Positions 5,536 through 13,508 of a DNA stretch of 26,918 bases are shown piece by piece. Source of the DNA: an uncultured Bacilli bacterium (lineage in GTDB: Bacteria; Bacillota_I; Bacilli_A; RF39; UBA660). Under the pieces are notes generated by a model, which was given only the letters and a program-made list of their open reading frames with translations, was not told where the DNA came from and made no database searches. Where the stretch lies: positions 1 through 26,918 of the forward strand of contig CANPXY010000009.1 in NCBI GenBank assembly GCA_947587115.1. Direction: 5' to 3'. Made by a program: the position numbers and the translations under genes. How positions within the stretch are numbered: the stretch's first letter is position 1; every line of letters begins with the position of its first letter.

Positions 5536-8082
5536 ATGAAACGTAGTGAAGTCGATCGTAGTAAACTTAGTCCAATGATGCAGCAATATATGGATATTAA
5601 GGATCAATATGAAGACAGTATTATCTTTTTTCGCTTAGGTGATTTTTATGAGATGTTCTTCGATGATGCGATTACTTGTAGTAGAGAATTAGAACTTACT
5701 TTAACTGGCAAAATGGCAGGATTAGATGAGCGTGTTCCAATGTGTGGTGTTCCACATCATGCTTATCAAGGATATATTGATAAATTGATTGAAAAAGGAT
5801 ACAAAGTAGCAATCTGTGAACAGATGACTGATCCGAAATTGACCAAAGGAATGGTGGAAAGAGAAGTCATTCAAGTGGTGACAAAGGGAACTAGGCTGGA
5901 TGATACCTTGGACGCGAAGGATAACAACTATATTGCCAATATCTATGATTTTGAATATTGCTATGGTGTAAGTTATACGGATATTTCGACGGGAGACTTT
6001 TATTGTTTACTTCTAGATGGTAGCATGGATCAACTCATTCGTGAAATTGTAAAACGTGGCATCGGAGAAGTGATTGTCAACAGTAAAATTGATCGCAATA
6101 TTGTAAATACTTTAAGAGAGACTTATCATATTTTAGTCACGATTCAGGATGATTTGTTCGAAGATCAAGAATATCAATACTTATATGCTTCTATTGATGA
6201 CGTACGGATGAAGATGACCGTTCAACATTTACTATTTTATTTGATCGATACCAAGAAAGGACAATTATCGCATTTACAATCAGTTCAAATCGTCGCTGTA
6301 GAAAATTATCTATCGTTTGATATTCATACGAAAAAGAACTTGGAATTAATTGAGACGCTTCGTTCACGTGAGAGAATGTACTCTCTATTATGGCTCTTAG
6401 ATAAAAACAAAACGGCGATGGGAAGTCGGCTTCTTAAGTTCAATATTGAAAATCCTTTGACCAATCGTAAAGATATTGAACGTCGTTTTGATATCATCGA
6501 TCAAATGCGGACAGAGTTTATTTTGAAAGAGGAACTTAAAGAACAACTGGATTCGGTATATGATTTGGAACGTCTTGCGGGAAGAATCAGTTATGGGAAT
6601 TTGAATGCTAGAGATCTTTTACAACTCAAGCAATCTCTTAAAGTTTTACCGACGATTCAAAAGATATTGAAAGATCTTTCGTACGATCGAGAGATTGAAA
6701 CATTCGAGGAACTCTATCTTTTATTAGAAAAATCTATCAACGAGGAGCCACCAGTATCTTTACATGAAGGATCTTTGATTAAAACTGGTTACAGCAGTGA
6801 ATTAGATGAGTTGCGGGAATTAAGAAGTGGCTCTAAAGACTTTATTTTAAAGCTCGAGAGTGAAGAAAAAGAGCGGACAGGAATTAAAAATCTCAAAGTT
6901 GGGTTCAACAAAGTGTTTGGCTACTATATAGAAATTAGTAAAAGTAATATTCCGCTCATTAAGGATGAATTCGGTTATCAGAGAAAACAGACGTTGTCAA
7001 ATTGTGAACGTTTCAGTACTCCATTGTTAAAAGAAAAAGAGAATATTATTTTGGGTGCCGAAGAAAAGATTATCGAACTCGAATATCAGTTGTTCATGGA
7101 CATTCGCGAGGTTGTCAAACGTTATATTGGTGCGTTACAGAGCGTGGCCAAAGTTTTGGCAGAAGTTGATATGTTGCAATCCTTTGCCACGGTTTCAGAA
7201 GAAAATAACTATGTGCGACCTGTATTTACAGATGAAAAATCTATTAAAATTATCGACAGTCGACATCCGGTCGTTGAAAAGGTGATCAAAGATTCCTATG
7301 TTCCTAACGATATCATCATGGATGCTGATACCAATATTTTGCTGATTACGGGACCAAATATGGCAGGGAAGTCTACTTATATGCGTCAACTTGCCATCAT
7401 CGTCATCATGGCCCAAATGGGCTGTTTCGTCCCATGTAAAAGTTGTGTGGTTCCTATTTTTGATAAGATCTTTACTCGAATTGGGGCAAGTGATGACTTG
7501 GTCAGTGGCGAGTCCACCTTTATGGTTGAAATGAAGGAAGCAAGTCGTGCCATTGAAGAAGCTAGCGAACATAGTTTAATTCTTTTCGACGAATTGGGAA
7601 GAGGAACCGCTACTTATGATGGTATGAGTTTGGCTCAGGCGATTCTTGAATACATTCATGATAAGATCAAAGCGAAGACACTCTTTTCGACCCATTATCA
7701 CGAATTGACCTCTTTAGCCAAAGATCTTCCTCATCTTAAAAATATTCATGTTTCTGCAATCGAAGAGGATGGTAAAATTACTTTCCTTCATAAAATTAAA
7801 AATGGGGCAGTCGACAAGAGTTATGGAATTCATGTAGCCTCTTTAGCGCACTTGCCTGCTGACTTAATCGAACGAGCGAAAGAAATTTTAAATGTCTATG
7901 AAAAAACCAATGATCAGCCATCTTCTCTTATACAGACTTCTTTGGCATTTGATTTTGATGCGAAACCAACAGCAGATAGTGTGATCGAAGAGAAAATAAA
8001 AAATATTCAACCGTTAGAGATGACGCCAATCGAAGCTTTAAACTTTCTATATGAACTTAAAGAAGAACTCAAAAATAAGTGA
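5536..8082 (+). CDS. mutS: DNA mismatch repair ATPase MutS
   Basis: 848 residues, full length for MutS1. It recognises mismatches after replication. The mismatch-binding Phe-x-Glu is present in GDFYEMF (F37, E39). The ATPase has Walker A GPNMAGKST at about 605-613, the signature DLVSGESTFMVEM, Walker B LILFDELGRGTATYDG near 681-696 and STHYHEL near 718. The C-terminal LxFxxxL-type tail (IEALNFLYELKEEL) is the usual MutS end. AGGTG lies upstream of the ATG. Unlike many genomes mutL does not follow; nusB is next behind its own promoter. Confidence 0.98.
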   Translation: MKRSEVDRSKLSPMMQQYMDIKDQYEDSIIFFRLGDFYEMFFDDAITCSRELELTLTGKMAGLDERVPMCGVPHHAYQGYIDKLIEKGYKVAICEQMTDPKLTKGMVEREVIQVVTKGTRLDDTLDAKDNNYIANIYDFEYCYGVSYTDISTGDFYCLLLDGSMDQLIREIVKRGIGEVIVNSKIDRNIVNTLRETYHILVTIQDDLFEDQEYQYLYASIDDVRMKMTVQHLLFYLIDTKKGQLSHLQSVQIVAVENYLSFDIHTKKNLELIETLRSRERMYSLLWLLDKNKTAMGSRLLKFNIENPLTNRKDIERRFDIIDQMRTEFILKEELKEQLDSVYDLERLAGRISYGNLNARDLLQLKQSLKVLPTIQKILKDLSYDREIETFEELYLLLEKSINEEPPVSLHEGSLIKTGYSSELDELRELRSGSKDFILKLESEEKERTGIKNLKVGFNKVFGYYIEISKSNIPLIKDEFGYQRKQTLSNCERFSTPLLKEKENIILGAEEKIIELEYQLFMDIREVVKRYIGALQSVAKVLAEVDMLQSFATVSEENNYVRPVFTDEKSIKIIDSRHPVVEKVIKDSYVPNDIIMDADTNILLITGPNMAGKSTYMRQLAIIVIMAQMGCFVPCKSCVVPIFDKIFTRIGASDDLVSGESTFMVEMKEASRAIEEASEHSLILFDELGRGTATYDGMSLAQAILEYIHDKIKAKTLFSTHYHELTSLAKDLPHLKNIHVSAIEEDGKITFLHKIKNGAVDKSYGIHVASLAHLPADLIERAKEILNVYEKTNDQPSSLIQTSLAFDFDAKPTADSVIEEKIKNIQPLEMTPIEALNFLYELKEELKNK

Positions 8083-8100
8083 CATTGGGTTCTTCTTTTC
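8060..8100 (+). terminator. Possible terminator of mutS
   Basis: AAGAAGAACTC (8060-8070) can pair with GGGTTCTTCTT (8087-8097), with a 16-nt loop and a short T tail. The left arm is inside mutS coding sequence. Confidence 0.45.
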
Positions 8101-8135
8101 ATGTAAATAAATTTTATCTTCCATGTAGATTAAGA

Positions 8136-8164
8136 GTGACAATTACCGTTGTTTATGATAAAAT
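8136..8164 (+). promoter_or_regulatory. Promoter of nusB-xseA-xseB
   Basis: GTGACA (8136-8141), 17 nt, extended -10 TGaTAAAAT (8156-8164). The same extended -10 occurs at the OLE promoter. Confidence 0.55.
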
Positions 8165-8182
8165 TCTCTTAGGTGAAAGTTT

Positions 8183-8590
8183 ATGAAAAATCGTAGTGAA
8201 TTAAGAGAGATCAGTATGAAAGTTTTGTATCAAATTTCTATTTTGCAAGATACAAAATTACCCTATGATACGGAAGCATTGATCAAGGATCAACTTGAGA
8301 TTGAAAATGATTTTGTGACTTCTCTTGTCACAGGAGTCATTCAAAATCAAGAGAAATTAGATCATCTCGCAGATCAGTATCTCGTCGATTGGCAAATTTC
8401 ACGTCTTAATAAAGTAGATCAAGCGATCTTACGGATGGGAATTTATGAATTGCTCTATACTGAAACGCCTAGTATTGTCGCTATTAATGAAGCGATTGAA
8501 CTTTCGAAGAAATATAGTGATGAGGCAGTTACCAAGATGATCAACGGCGTTTTAGATCGTATTTATCATGATGAGGCGCATCATGAATGA
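8183..8590 (+). CDS. nusB: Transcription antitermination protein NusB
   Basis: 135 residues, the normal NusB length and an all-helical fold. NusB joins NusE (S10) on boxA RNA during rRNA antitermination. Recognisable family segments are REISMKVLYQISI near the N-terminus, DQYLVDWQISRLNKVDQAILRMGIYELLY (WxxxRLxxVDRAILRxxxYEL pattern) and PSIVAINEAIELSKKYSDEAVTKMINGVLDRI at the end. It starts an operon with xseA and xseB; its last 8 nt overlap xseA, so translation is probably coupled. Confidence 0.96.
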   Translation: MKNRSELREISMKVLYQISILQDTKLPYDTEALIKDQLEIENDFVTSLVTGVIQNQEKLDHLADQYLVDWQISRLNKVDQAILRMGIYELLYTETPSIVAINEAIELSKKYSDEAVTKMINGVLDRIYHDEAHHE

Positions 8591-9839
8591 TAAGTATATT
8601 ACGGTCACGCAACTCACGAAATATATTAAGTTTAAGATCGATCGAGATGTAAACTTAAACGAAGTATTTTTAAAGGGAGAAATTTCCAACTTTAAGGCTC
8701 ATACGAGGGGACACTTCTATTTTACTTTGAAGGATGAAAATTCTCGTATTAACGCGATCATGTTTCAAAGTAATGCTAGCAAATTAAAATTCACACCGGA
8801 AGAAGGTATGAAAGTGCTTGTCACCGGTCGAGTCAGTGTCTATGAAGCAACGGGTGGCTATCAAATTTATGTCAATGAAATGATCGAAGACGGAGTAGGA
8901 AATCTTTATGTTGCTTTTGAACAATTAAAGAAAAAGCTCGAAAAGGAAGGCTTGTTTGATCCTCTTCATAAGAAAAAAATTCCGCTCTTTCCAACGACCA
9001 TTGGGATTGTAACTGCTCCTACGGGGGCAGCGATCCGAGATATTTTGTCGACGATTCAACGACGATTTCCGCTAGCTAAGACCATCTTGTTTCCAAGTTT
9101 AGTACAAGGTGAGAATGCAAAGGAAGATGTGGTTCGACAAATTCAAAGAGCGGCAACATTTCCAATTGACGTTTTAATTGTTGGCCGTGGTGGAGGAAGT
9201 ATTGAGGATTTATGGTGCTTTAATGAAGAAATGGTAGCACGCGCCATCTATGATTGTCCAATTCCAGTTATCAGTGCCGTCGGCCATGAAATTGATTTTA
9301 CGATTAGTGATTTCGTCGCAGATTTAAGAGCTCCAACTCCAACGGGTGCTGCCGAAATGGCGGTCCCTAATCAAAGCGATGTAGTAAACTATTTGAGGCA
9401 ACTTAAAATTCGAAGCAGTCAAGTGATCCAAAAACAACTTGTTCTTAATCGCCAACACTTTGATCAACTGACACAACGACCAATTTTAAAGAATCCAATG
9501 ATGCTTTATCAAGTCAAGGAACAACAATTTGATCATTTACTTGATAAATTAGAACAAGTGACGCATTTCCTTATTGAGAAAAATAGAGACCGTTTTCGAT
9601 CGGTGTTACGGCATTCTGTTTTTTCTCAACCGAAACGCATTTTAATCGAACCGAAAGAGAATGCTTATTTACAGATCCTAGGTAAACTTGAGACTTTGAG
9701 TCCGCTAGCAACATTGCAACGCGGTTATGCAATTACTAAGAAAGATGAAAAAGTAATTACTTCCGTCAAAGATTTAAAGAAAAATGATCAAATTGAAATC
9801 GATCTAAAAGATGGTCAAATCAAAGCAGAAGTATTATAG
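8583..9839 (+). CDS. xseA: Exodeoxyribonuclease VII large subunit
   Basis: 418 residues. XseA with XseB degrades single-stranded DNA to oligonucleotides. An N-terminal OB fold (VFLKGEISNFKAHTRGHFYFTLKD, about 24-47) is followed by the catalytic domain with PTGAAIRDILSTIQRR, VGRGGGSIEDLWCFNEE and SAVGHEIDFTISDFVADLRAPTP, then a long helical stretch and the terminal LQRGYAI motif. I chose ATG 8583 because GAGG at 8573-8576 is 6 nt upstream; this start overlaps nusB by 8 nt. xseB begins 9 nt after the stop. Confidence 0.97.
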   Translation: MNDKYITVTQLTKYIKFKIDRDVNLNEVFLKGEISNFKAHTRGHFYFTLKDENSRINAIMFQSNASKLKFTPEEGMKVLVTGRVSVYEATGGYQIYVNEMIEDGVGNLYVAFEQLKKKLEKEGLFDPLHKKKIPLFPTTIGIVTAPTGAAIRDILSTIQRRFPLAKTILFPSLVQGENAKEDVVRQIQRAATFPIDVLIVGRGGGSIEDLWCFNEEMVARAIYDCPIPVISAVGHEIDFTISDFVADLRAPTPTGAAEMAVPNQSDVVNYLRQLKIRSSQVIQKQLVLNRQHFDQLTQRPILKNPMMLYQVKEQQFDHLLDKLEQVTHFLIEKNRDRFRSVLRHSVFSQPKRILIEPKENAYLQILGKLETLSPLATLQRGYAITKKDEKVITSVKDLKKNDQIEIDLKDGQIKAEVL

Positions 9840-9848
9840 GGAGGTATT

Positions 9849-10076
9849 ATGAAAGAAAACAAGGAACTTACTTTTGAAGAAAATTTAAATCAATTAGAAA
9901 ATATCGTCAAAGAACTTGAAAACGGGAATGTGCCGTTGGATGAGGCAATTGAAAAATTTAATACAGCTATGAAACTTGCTAAAACATGTGATGAGAAATT
10001 GAAGAATGCGGAAACTTCCGTCAGCAAGATTTTAAATGAAGACGGCACTCTTACAGACTTCAAAGTAGAGGAATAG
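9849..10076 (+). CDS. xseB: Exodeoxyribonuclease VII small subunit
   Basis: 75 residues, the usual XseB size. The helical hairpin FEENLNQLENIVKELENGNV followed by PLDEAIEKFNTAMKLAKTCDEKL is the standard family pattern. Several XseB subunits decorate the XseA helices. An AGGGAGG Shine-Dalgarno precedes the ATG. It is the last gene of the nusB-xseA-xseB operon and a terminator follows directly. The isoprenoid genes (ispA, dxs) that often follow xseB in Bacilli are missing here; an LRR surface gene takes that place. Confidence 0.95.
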   Translation: MKENKELTFEENLNQLENIVKELENGNVPLDEAIEKFNTAMKLAKTCDEKLKNAETSVSKILNEDGTLTDFKVEE

Positions 10077-10082
10077 AGTAAC

Positions 10083-10110
10083 AAGCAACCCAAGTGTTGC
10101 TTTTCTTTTA
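10083..10110 (+). terminator. Terminator after xseB
   Basis: AAGCAAC (10083-10089) pairs with GTTGCTT (10096-10102), followed by TTCTTTT. Confidence 0.75.
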
Positions 10111-10125
10111 CACAAATTTACATAT

Positions 10126-10173
10126 CACACCCATCCACCCGTTGACAGACGGGGGGGGGGTGTGAATTATAAT
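10126..10173 (+). promoter_or_regulatory. Probable phase-variable promoter with a G10 tract in its spacer
   Basis: TTGACA (10142-10147) and TATAAT (10168-10173) are both perfect sigma-A hexamers but are 20 nt apart, and ten consecutive G (10151-10160) fill half the spacer. Loss of three G would restore 17 nt, the spacing found at the paralogous gene (3445-3473). An inverted repeat CACACCC (10126-10132)/GGGTGTG (10158-10164) flanks the -35 and includes the end of the tract. Slipped-strand change of a homopolymer between -35 and -10 is a known on/off mechanism for surface genes; its operation here is inferred. Confidence 0.75.
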
Positions 10174-10200
10174 GAAAGTATAAAATAAAGGAGAAAGAAT

Positions 10201-11475
10201 ATGACAAAAGAACAAAAGAAATTATTATTCGGTTTTGGGTTGCCCATTATATTGGGTACAATTTTGTTACTAGGAGCAAGTTATGCATGGTTACAGCTAA
10301 CTTTAAATGGAACTAAAACCAATGTCTTAAAAGTAGGCGATTTAAGCTTGGAGCTTGATGATACAAACGGAGTAGCGATCAATGGCGATGGTGTTTTGCC
10401 CGTATTAGATGAAGTAGGACTATTACAAGATCCATATCATTTTACCTTAACAAATAATGGGACTCTTGCTAGTAAATATACCATCTATCTAGATAATGTA
10501 AATTTAGAAAGTGGAGAAAAGCAGTTACCGGATGAAGCAATCAAATTTGATTTAAAGAAAGATGATACTACTTTAATTAGGACTTTGTTGTCTTATATTA
10601 AACAAGATAATGTTCGAATCTTGGACACAGGAGTGATCAATGGAGAAGGAGAAAGCTTTGAATATGACTTAAGGATGTGGGTCGATGAAGCAGCGACTCA
10701 AGATATGGCCGCAGGGAAGACCTTCCGAGGAAAAATCCGTGTAGAGGCACAACAAGTGATTGAACAACTACCAACGCCAGAAGAATGTTTTACCATTGAT
10801 GAAACGGGAACTATTACTTCATATTTATGTGGATCAAAAATATTAGATGTTAATCAAGCTAGTGAGACGACTAATACAGCTGAAAATAGTCCAGCAGGTA
10901 GAATTATTACAGATGTAGTAATTCCGAAAACAATTAATGGCACAGCTGTTACTAAGATTGATTACGGTTCCTTTGGAGGCGCTTGGGGCAGTACGGCCAA
11001 TGTTGGCCTTACCAGTGTTGCGATTTTAGAAGGTGTAACGTCGATCGATGAGTATGCTTTTGCAAACAATCCATTAACTAAAGTAACATTTCCTTCTACG
11101 CTTAGAGAAATCGGGAACTTGGCATTTTCTGATACTCTCCTAAATAGTATAAAATTGCCAGAAGGATTAATGACAATAGGAAATAGTGCTTTTTATAATA
11201 ATCGATTAACGAGTATCGTAATTCCAGCAAGTGTAACGTCATTGAGCAATGCTATTTTTGGGAATAATCCATTAACAAGCGTGACTATTAAAGGTAAAAT
11301 TAGCATAGAAGATTTTGATATTTATGGTTACAGTTACAGAGGTTATCTTAGGGGCCCATTTTACGGCTCCTGGCCAACTGTAAGTGGAAGTATTTGTCAG
11401 TCACACCATGAAGAGCATAAATTTGATTCTGATGGTGGCGACAACACCAATCCATGCATCCACTGGGAGCCATAG
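10201..11475 (+). CDS. Surface protein: TasA/camelysin-like domain plus BspA-type leucine-rich repeats (paralogue of the gene at 3498)
   Basis: 424 residues with the same plan as the protein at 3498: a hydrophobic signal ending GASYAWLQL, a beta domain (VGDLSLELDD, DPYHFTLTNNGTLASKYTIYLD), the linker PTPEECFTIDETGTITSYLCG, LRR_5 repeats from about residue 245 (SVAILEGVTSIDEYAF, KVTFPSTLREIGNLAF, SIKLPEGLMTIGNSAF, SIVIPASVTSL) and a C-terminus GDNTNPCIHWEP. The four cysteines are conserved. It has no LPXTG motif. The ATG follows AAAGGAGA. The promoter carries a G10 tract, so this copy may switch on and off while the other is fixed. A role in adhesion or matrix building is inferred from the LRR type. 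Confidence 0.8.
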   Translation: MTKEQKKLLFGFGLPIILGTILLLGASYAWLQLTLNGTKTNVLKVGDLSLELDDTNGVAINGDGVLPVLDEVGLLQDPYHFTLTNNGTLASKYTIYLDNVNLESGEKQLPDEAIKFDLKKDDTTLIRTLLSYIKQDNVRILDTGVINGEGESFEYDLRMWVDEAATQDMAAGKTFRGKIRVEAQQVIEQLPTPEECFTIDETGTITSYLCGSKILDVNQASETTNTAENSPAGRIITDVVIPKTINGTAVTKIDYGSFGGAWGSTANVGLTSVAILEGVTSIDEYAFANNPLTKVTFPSTLREIGNLAFSDTLLNSIKLPEGLMTIGNSAFYNNRLTSIVIPASVTSLSNAIFGNNPLTSVTIKGKISIEDFDIYGYSYRGYLRGPFYGSWPTVSGSICQSHHEEHKFDSDGGDNTNPCIHWEP

Positions 11476-11495
11476 TGATTTATAAGACCATATAC

Positions 11496-11519
11496 AAAAA
11501 GTGGGAAATCCCACTTTTT
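11496..11519. terminator. Bidirectional terminator between the LRR gene and spoIVB
   Basis: AAAAAGTGGG (11496-11505), loop AAAT, CCCACTTTTT (11510-11519). The arms give A and T runs on both strands, so it can end both convergent genes; it overlaps the spoIVB stop. Confidence 0.9.
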
Positions 11520-12504
11520 ATCTTTCTCCTTCTTCAAGCATGGTTGTGATAAAGATACCATAACCTTTTTTACTATCATTTACGATAACATGCGTAACCG
11601 CTCCGATTAGTTTGTTATCTTGTAGTATGGGACTACCACTCATCCCTTGCACGACACCGCCTGCTTTTTCTAGTAATGCTTCGTCTGTGATTTCAAATAA
11701 TAAATTTTTAGTATCGCTTTTTTTATCGATTTTGATGATGTTGATTTCAAAAGTTTCGACAGTGTTGTCCTCTAATACAGTTTTTATTTCAGCTGGTCCT
11801 AGTTTAATTTCGTCTTTGGTAGCAACTTTTAACAATTCTTTTTCAGGTAAGGTATCGGTGTATATGCCAAAGATGCCAGAGGTTTCGTTTTCTACGATCG
11901 TACCATAGGTGATGTCTTTATAAAACCGTGCGTTTTTTTCACCAGGGGATCCATTGCTGCTTTTTTCTATACCTGTAATGTCTGCTTTAAAAATTTTTCC
12001 ATCTTTGATTTCAAATTTCGATGCTGTTGTTTTTTCCGTAATTTCATGTCCAAGGCAACCATAGATCATCGTGTTGGGATCAATATAAGTAAGTGTTCCA
12101 ATACCATTAATCTGATCTTTGACATATAATCCGGTCTTATAGACATCATTTTCATCTTTGACGAGCGGAAGATCTAAGGTTTGTTGCTTGTGATCTCTTA
12201 TAAAGCCAATGGTAATAGTTGAGGAAGTATTTTGATTGTTGATGGTACTTACCATTTCGTTGATCGAAGCAACTTCTTTGTCGTTGATCGAAGTGATCTT
12301 ATCTCCGAGTTCAAATCCAGCATCTTTTCCAATGTAGTGGCCATTTACTTCATAGAAACCGACGATGAGTATTCCATCCGAATTGACTTGAATACCGACG
12401 GTTTCACCACCTGGAATGACATATTCTGAGTAAGCAAAGACACTTTGTGGTAATACAAGAAGTAAGGTAAGAAAGATCGCGAGTAGTTTGTTTTTAAAAT
12501 TCAT
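11518..12504 (-). CDS. spoIVB: SpoIVB, S55-family sporulation signalling serine protease
   Basis: In Bacillus, SpoIVB is secreted from the forespore into the intermembrane space and cleaves SpoIVFA to trigger pro-SigK processing. The 328-residue protein has a signal peptide (residues 1-24, ending VFA), a PDZ domain at about 30-105 (GFELGDKITSIND) and the S55 peptidase domain. Catalytic residues align with B. subtilis: His153 in GCLGHEI, Asp274 in EITDEALL and Ser289 in VVQGMSGSPI; the 15-residue Asp-Ser distance equals that of the Bacillus enzyme. An AGGAGATGG Shine-Dalgarno precedes the ATG. A SigG-like -10 lies upstream (minus strand, 12544-12538). At 328 residues it is shorter than the about 425 of B. 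subtilis, mainly in the N-terminal part. Confidence 0.95.
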   Translation of the reverse strand: MNFKNKLLAIFLTLLLVLPQSVFAYSEYVIPGGETVGIQVNSDGILIVGFYEVNGHYIGKDAGFELGDKITSINDKEVASINEMVSTINNQNTSSTITIGFIRDHKQQTLDLPLVKDENDVYKTGLYVKDQINGIGTLTYIDPNTMIYGCLGHEITEKTTASKFEIKDGKIFKADITGIEKSSNGSPGEKNARFYKDITYGTIVENETSGIFGIYTDTLPEKELLKVATKDEIKLGPAEIKTVLEDNTVETFEINIIKIDKKSDTKNLLFEITDEALLEKAGGVVQGMSGSPILQDNKLIGAVTHVIVNDSKKGYGIFITTMLEEGER

Positions 12505-12537
12505 AATCCATCTCCTTTTAAATCCAGACTACATTAT

Positions 12538-12544
12538 TATTATG
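12538..12544 (-). promoter_or_regulatory. SigG-like -10 element of spoIVB
   Basis: On the minus strand this reads CATAATA, the SigG -10 pattern, about 33 nt before the spoIVB ATG. The matching -35 region (AAGATA) is poor, so the call is tentative. In B. subtilis spoIVB is under SigF and SigG. Confidence 0.3.
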
Positions 12545-12626
12545 TTTCAATTTAAGAATATTATCTTCTATAATATTTTCCAAGATTATTATATTTATAA
12601 ATTTTTATAATTTTTTAAAAAAAGAT

Positions 12627-12661
12627 CATACTATAAATAGAATTTTATTTTTAATAGTATG
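12627..12661. repeat. Inverted repeat upstream of the small membrane protein pair
   Basis: CATACTAT (12627-12634) and ATAGTATG (12654-12661) form perfect 8-nt arms with a 19-nt AT-rich spacer, ending 4 nt before the -35 of the next gene. It could be an operator, or a weak AT-rich hairpin. Confidence 0.35.
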
Positions 12662-12665
12662 TCCT

Positions 12666-12693
12666 TTGCTTACAAAAATATACATGGTATAAT
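12666..12693 (+). promoter_or_regulatory. Promoter of the first small membrane protein
   Basis: TTGCTT (12666-12671), 16 nt, extended -10 TGgTATAAT (12685-12693). Confidence 0.6.
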
Positions 12694-12717
12694 ATTTTTA
12701 TAAGCAGTGGAGGAAGT

Positions 12718-13035
12718 ATGAAGGAAGAAATGGAACAGTGGCTAGATCCTAAAAGTGTCGAGGAGCCTAAAAAAACGAAATGGCCATTGGTTGGTTTTAT
12801 TATTGTAGGGCTTTTTTTAATATTTGTTATATTTGAGATAATCATTAGTAGAATCAATCTCTACCGTATTTACGATGAAAAAGAACCTTATTTTTTAATT
12901 TCTACCAAAGTAGAAGAACATCCAGAGGGGCAGAAGAAGGTCTTTGATTTTGGACTTTATAAAATCGTTGAAAAGAAGTTGGAAGAGAAAACCGTCATTC
13001 AACTTCGCATTTGGTTTTATGAAGATGAAAAATAA
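12718..13035 (+). CDS. Small single-pass membrane protein, paralogue of the next gene
   Basis: 105 residues of unrecognised family. A polar N-terminus rich in Glu and Lys (1-21) is followed by one membrane helix (about 22-44, PLVGFIIVGLFLIFVIFEII), an EKEPYFLIS segment and a C-terminal domain with FDFGLYKIVEKK ending in RIWFYEDEK. The positive KTKW before the helix suggests the N-terminus is inside and the C-terminal domain outside. It resembles the protein at 13100 in helix position and in the EP.F..S and FGLYK(I/V)V motifs. The start has GGAGGAAG as Shine-Dalgarno. It is transcribed towards the OLE RNA gene. Function is unknown. Confidence 0.7.
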   Translation: MKEEMEQWLDPKSVEEPKKTKWPLVGFIIVGLFLIFVIFEIIISRINLYRIYDEKEPYFLISTKVEEHPEGQKKVFDFGLYKIVEKKLEEKTVIQLRIWFYEDEK

Positions 13036-13099
13036 TTGAAAAAAACTTTATTTTAAAATGATTTTGTGATATATTGTAAATAGAATAGGAGGCGAAAAA

Positions 13100-13429
13100 A
13101 TGGAGGAAGAAAAGAAAGTTGAGGAAGTTCCTGCAAAAGAAGAACAACCTAAGAAAAAACGTTCTATCGTAGGAACGATCGTCAACATCATTCTATGGTT
13201 GATCGTAGCTTTTATTTTAATTAATGGTGTTCTTGGCTTTGTTAATTTTAACAAAATTCAAAAAGAAGAAGAACCAATCTTCATGTTGTCTCAAGATACC
13301 TATGAACAAGATGGCGATACGATCGAAGTCTATAAATTTGGTTTATACAAAGTTGTAAAACAATCAGATGATACGACTTATTCTTATTCAATTAAGCCAT
13401 GGTTTATGGATGATGTTGCAAAGAAATAG
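13100..13429 (+). CDS. Small single-pass membrane protein, paralogue of the preceding gene
   Basis: 109 residues of unrecognised family. Highly charged N-terminus (EEEKKVEEVPAKEEQPKKKR, residues 2-21), membrane helix at about 24-46 (IVGTIVNIILWLIVAFILIN), then EEEPIFMLSQDTYEQDGDT, YKFGLYKVVKQ and IKPWFMDDVAKK. The second half aligns with the protein at 12718 (EEP.F.LS, FGLYKVV, W(F/Y)), showing a tandem duplication. It has an AGGAGGCG Shine-Dalgarno and a likely extended -10 TGaTATATT at 13067-13075. It is the last gene before the OLE RNA, ending about 45 nt upstream of the OLE -35. Any link to OLE is only positional. Confidence 0.72.
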   Translation: MEEEKKVEEVPAKEEQPKKKRSIVGTIVNIILWLIVAFILINGVLGFVNFNKIQKEEEPIFMLSQDTYEQDGDTIEVYKFGLYKVVKQSDDTTYSYSIKPWFMDDVAKK

Positions 13430-13473
13430 GAAAGTTTGTGAATGTTGTTTCATAGAATAAAACGAAGTCATTG

Positions 13474-13502
13474 TTGACAAAAAACTAAAAATATGATAAA
13501 AT
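13474..13502 (+). promoter_or_regulatory. Promoter of the OLE RNA
   Basis: TTGACA (13474-13479), 17 nt, extended -10 TGaTAAAAT (13494-13502). Predicted start near 13509, immediately before the first hairpin of the RNA. Confidence 0.75.
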
Positions 13503-13508
13503 GTTAGA

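Noticed and set aside
7195..7572. 125-codon ORF antisense to mutS
   Set aside because: It lies fully opposite the conserved MutS ATPase region, has no Shine-Dalgarno or promoter, and mirrors the codon pattern of mutS.
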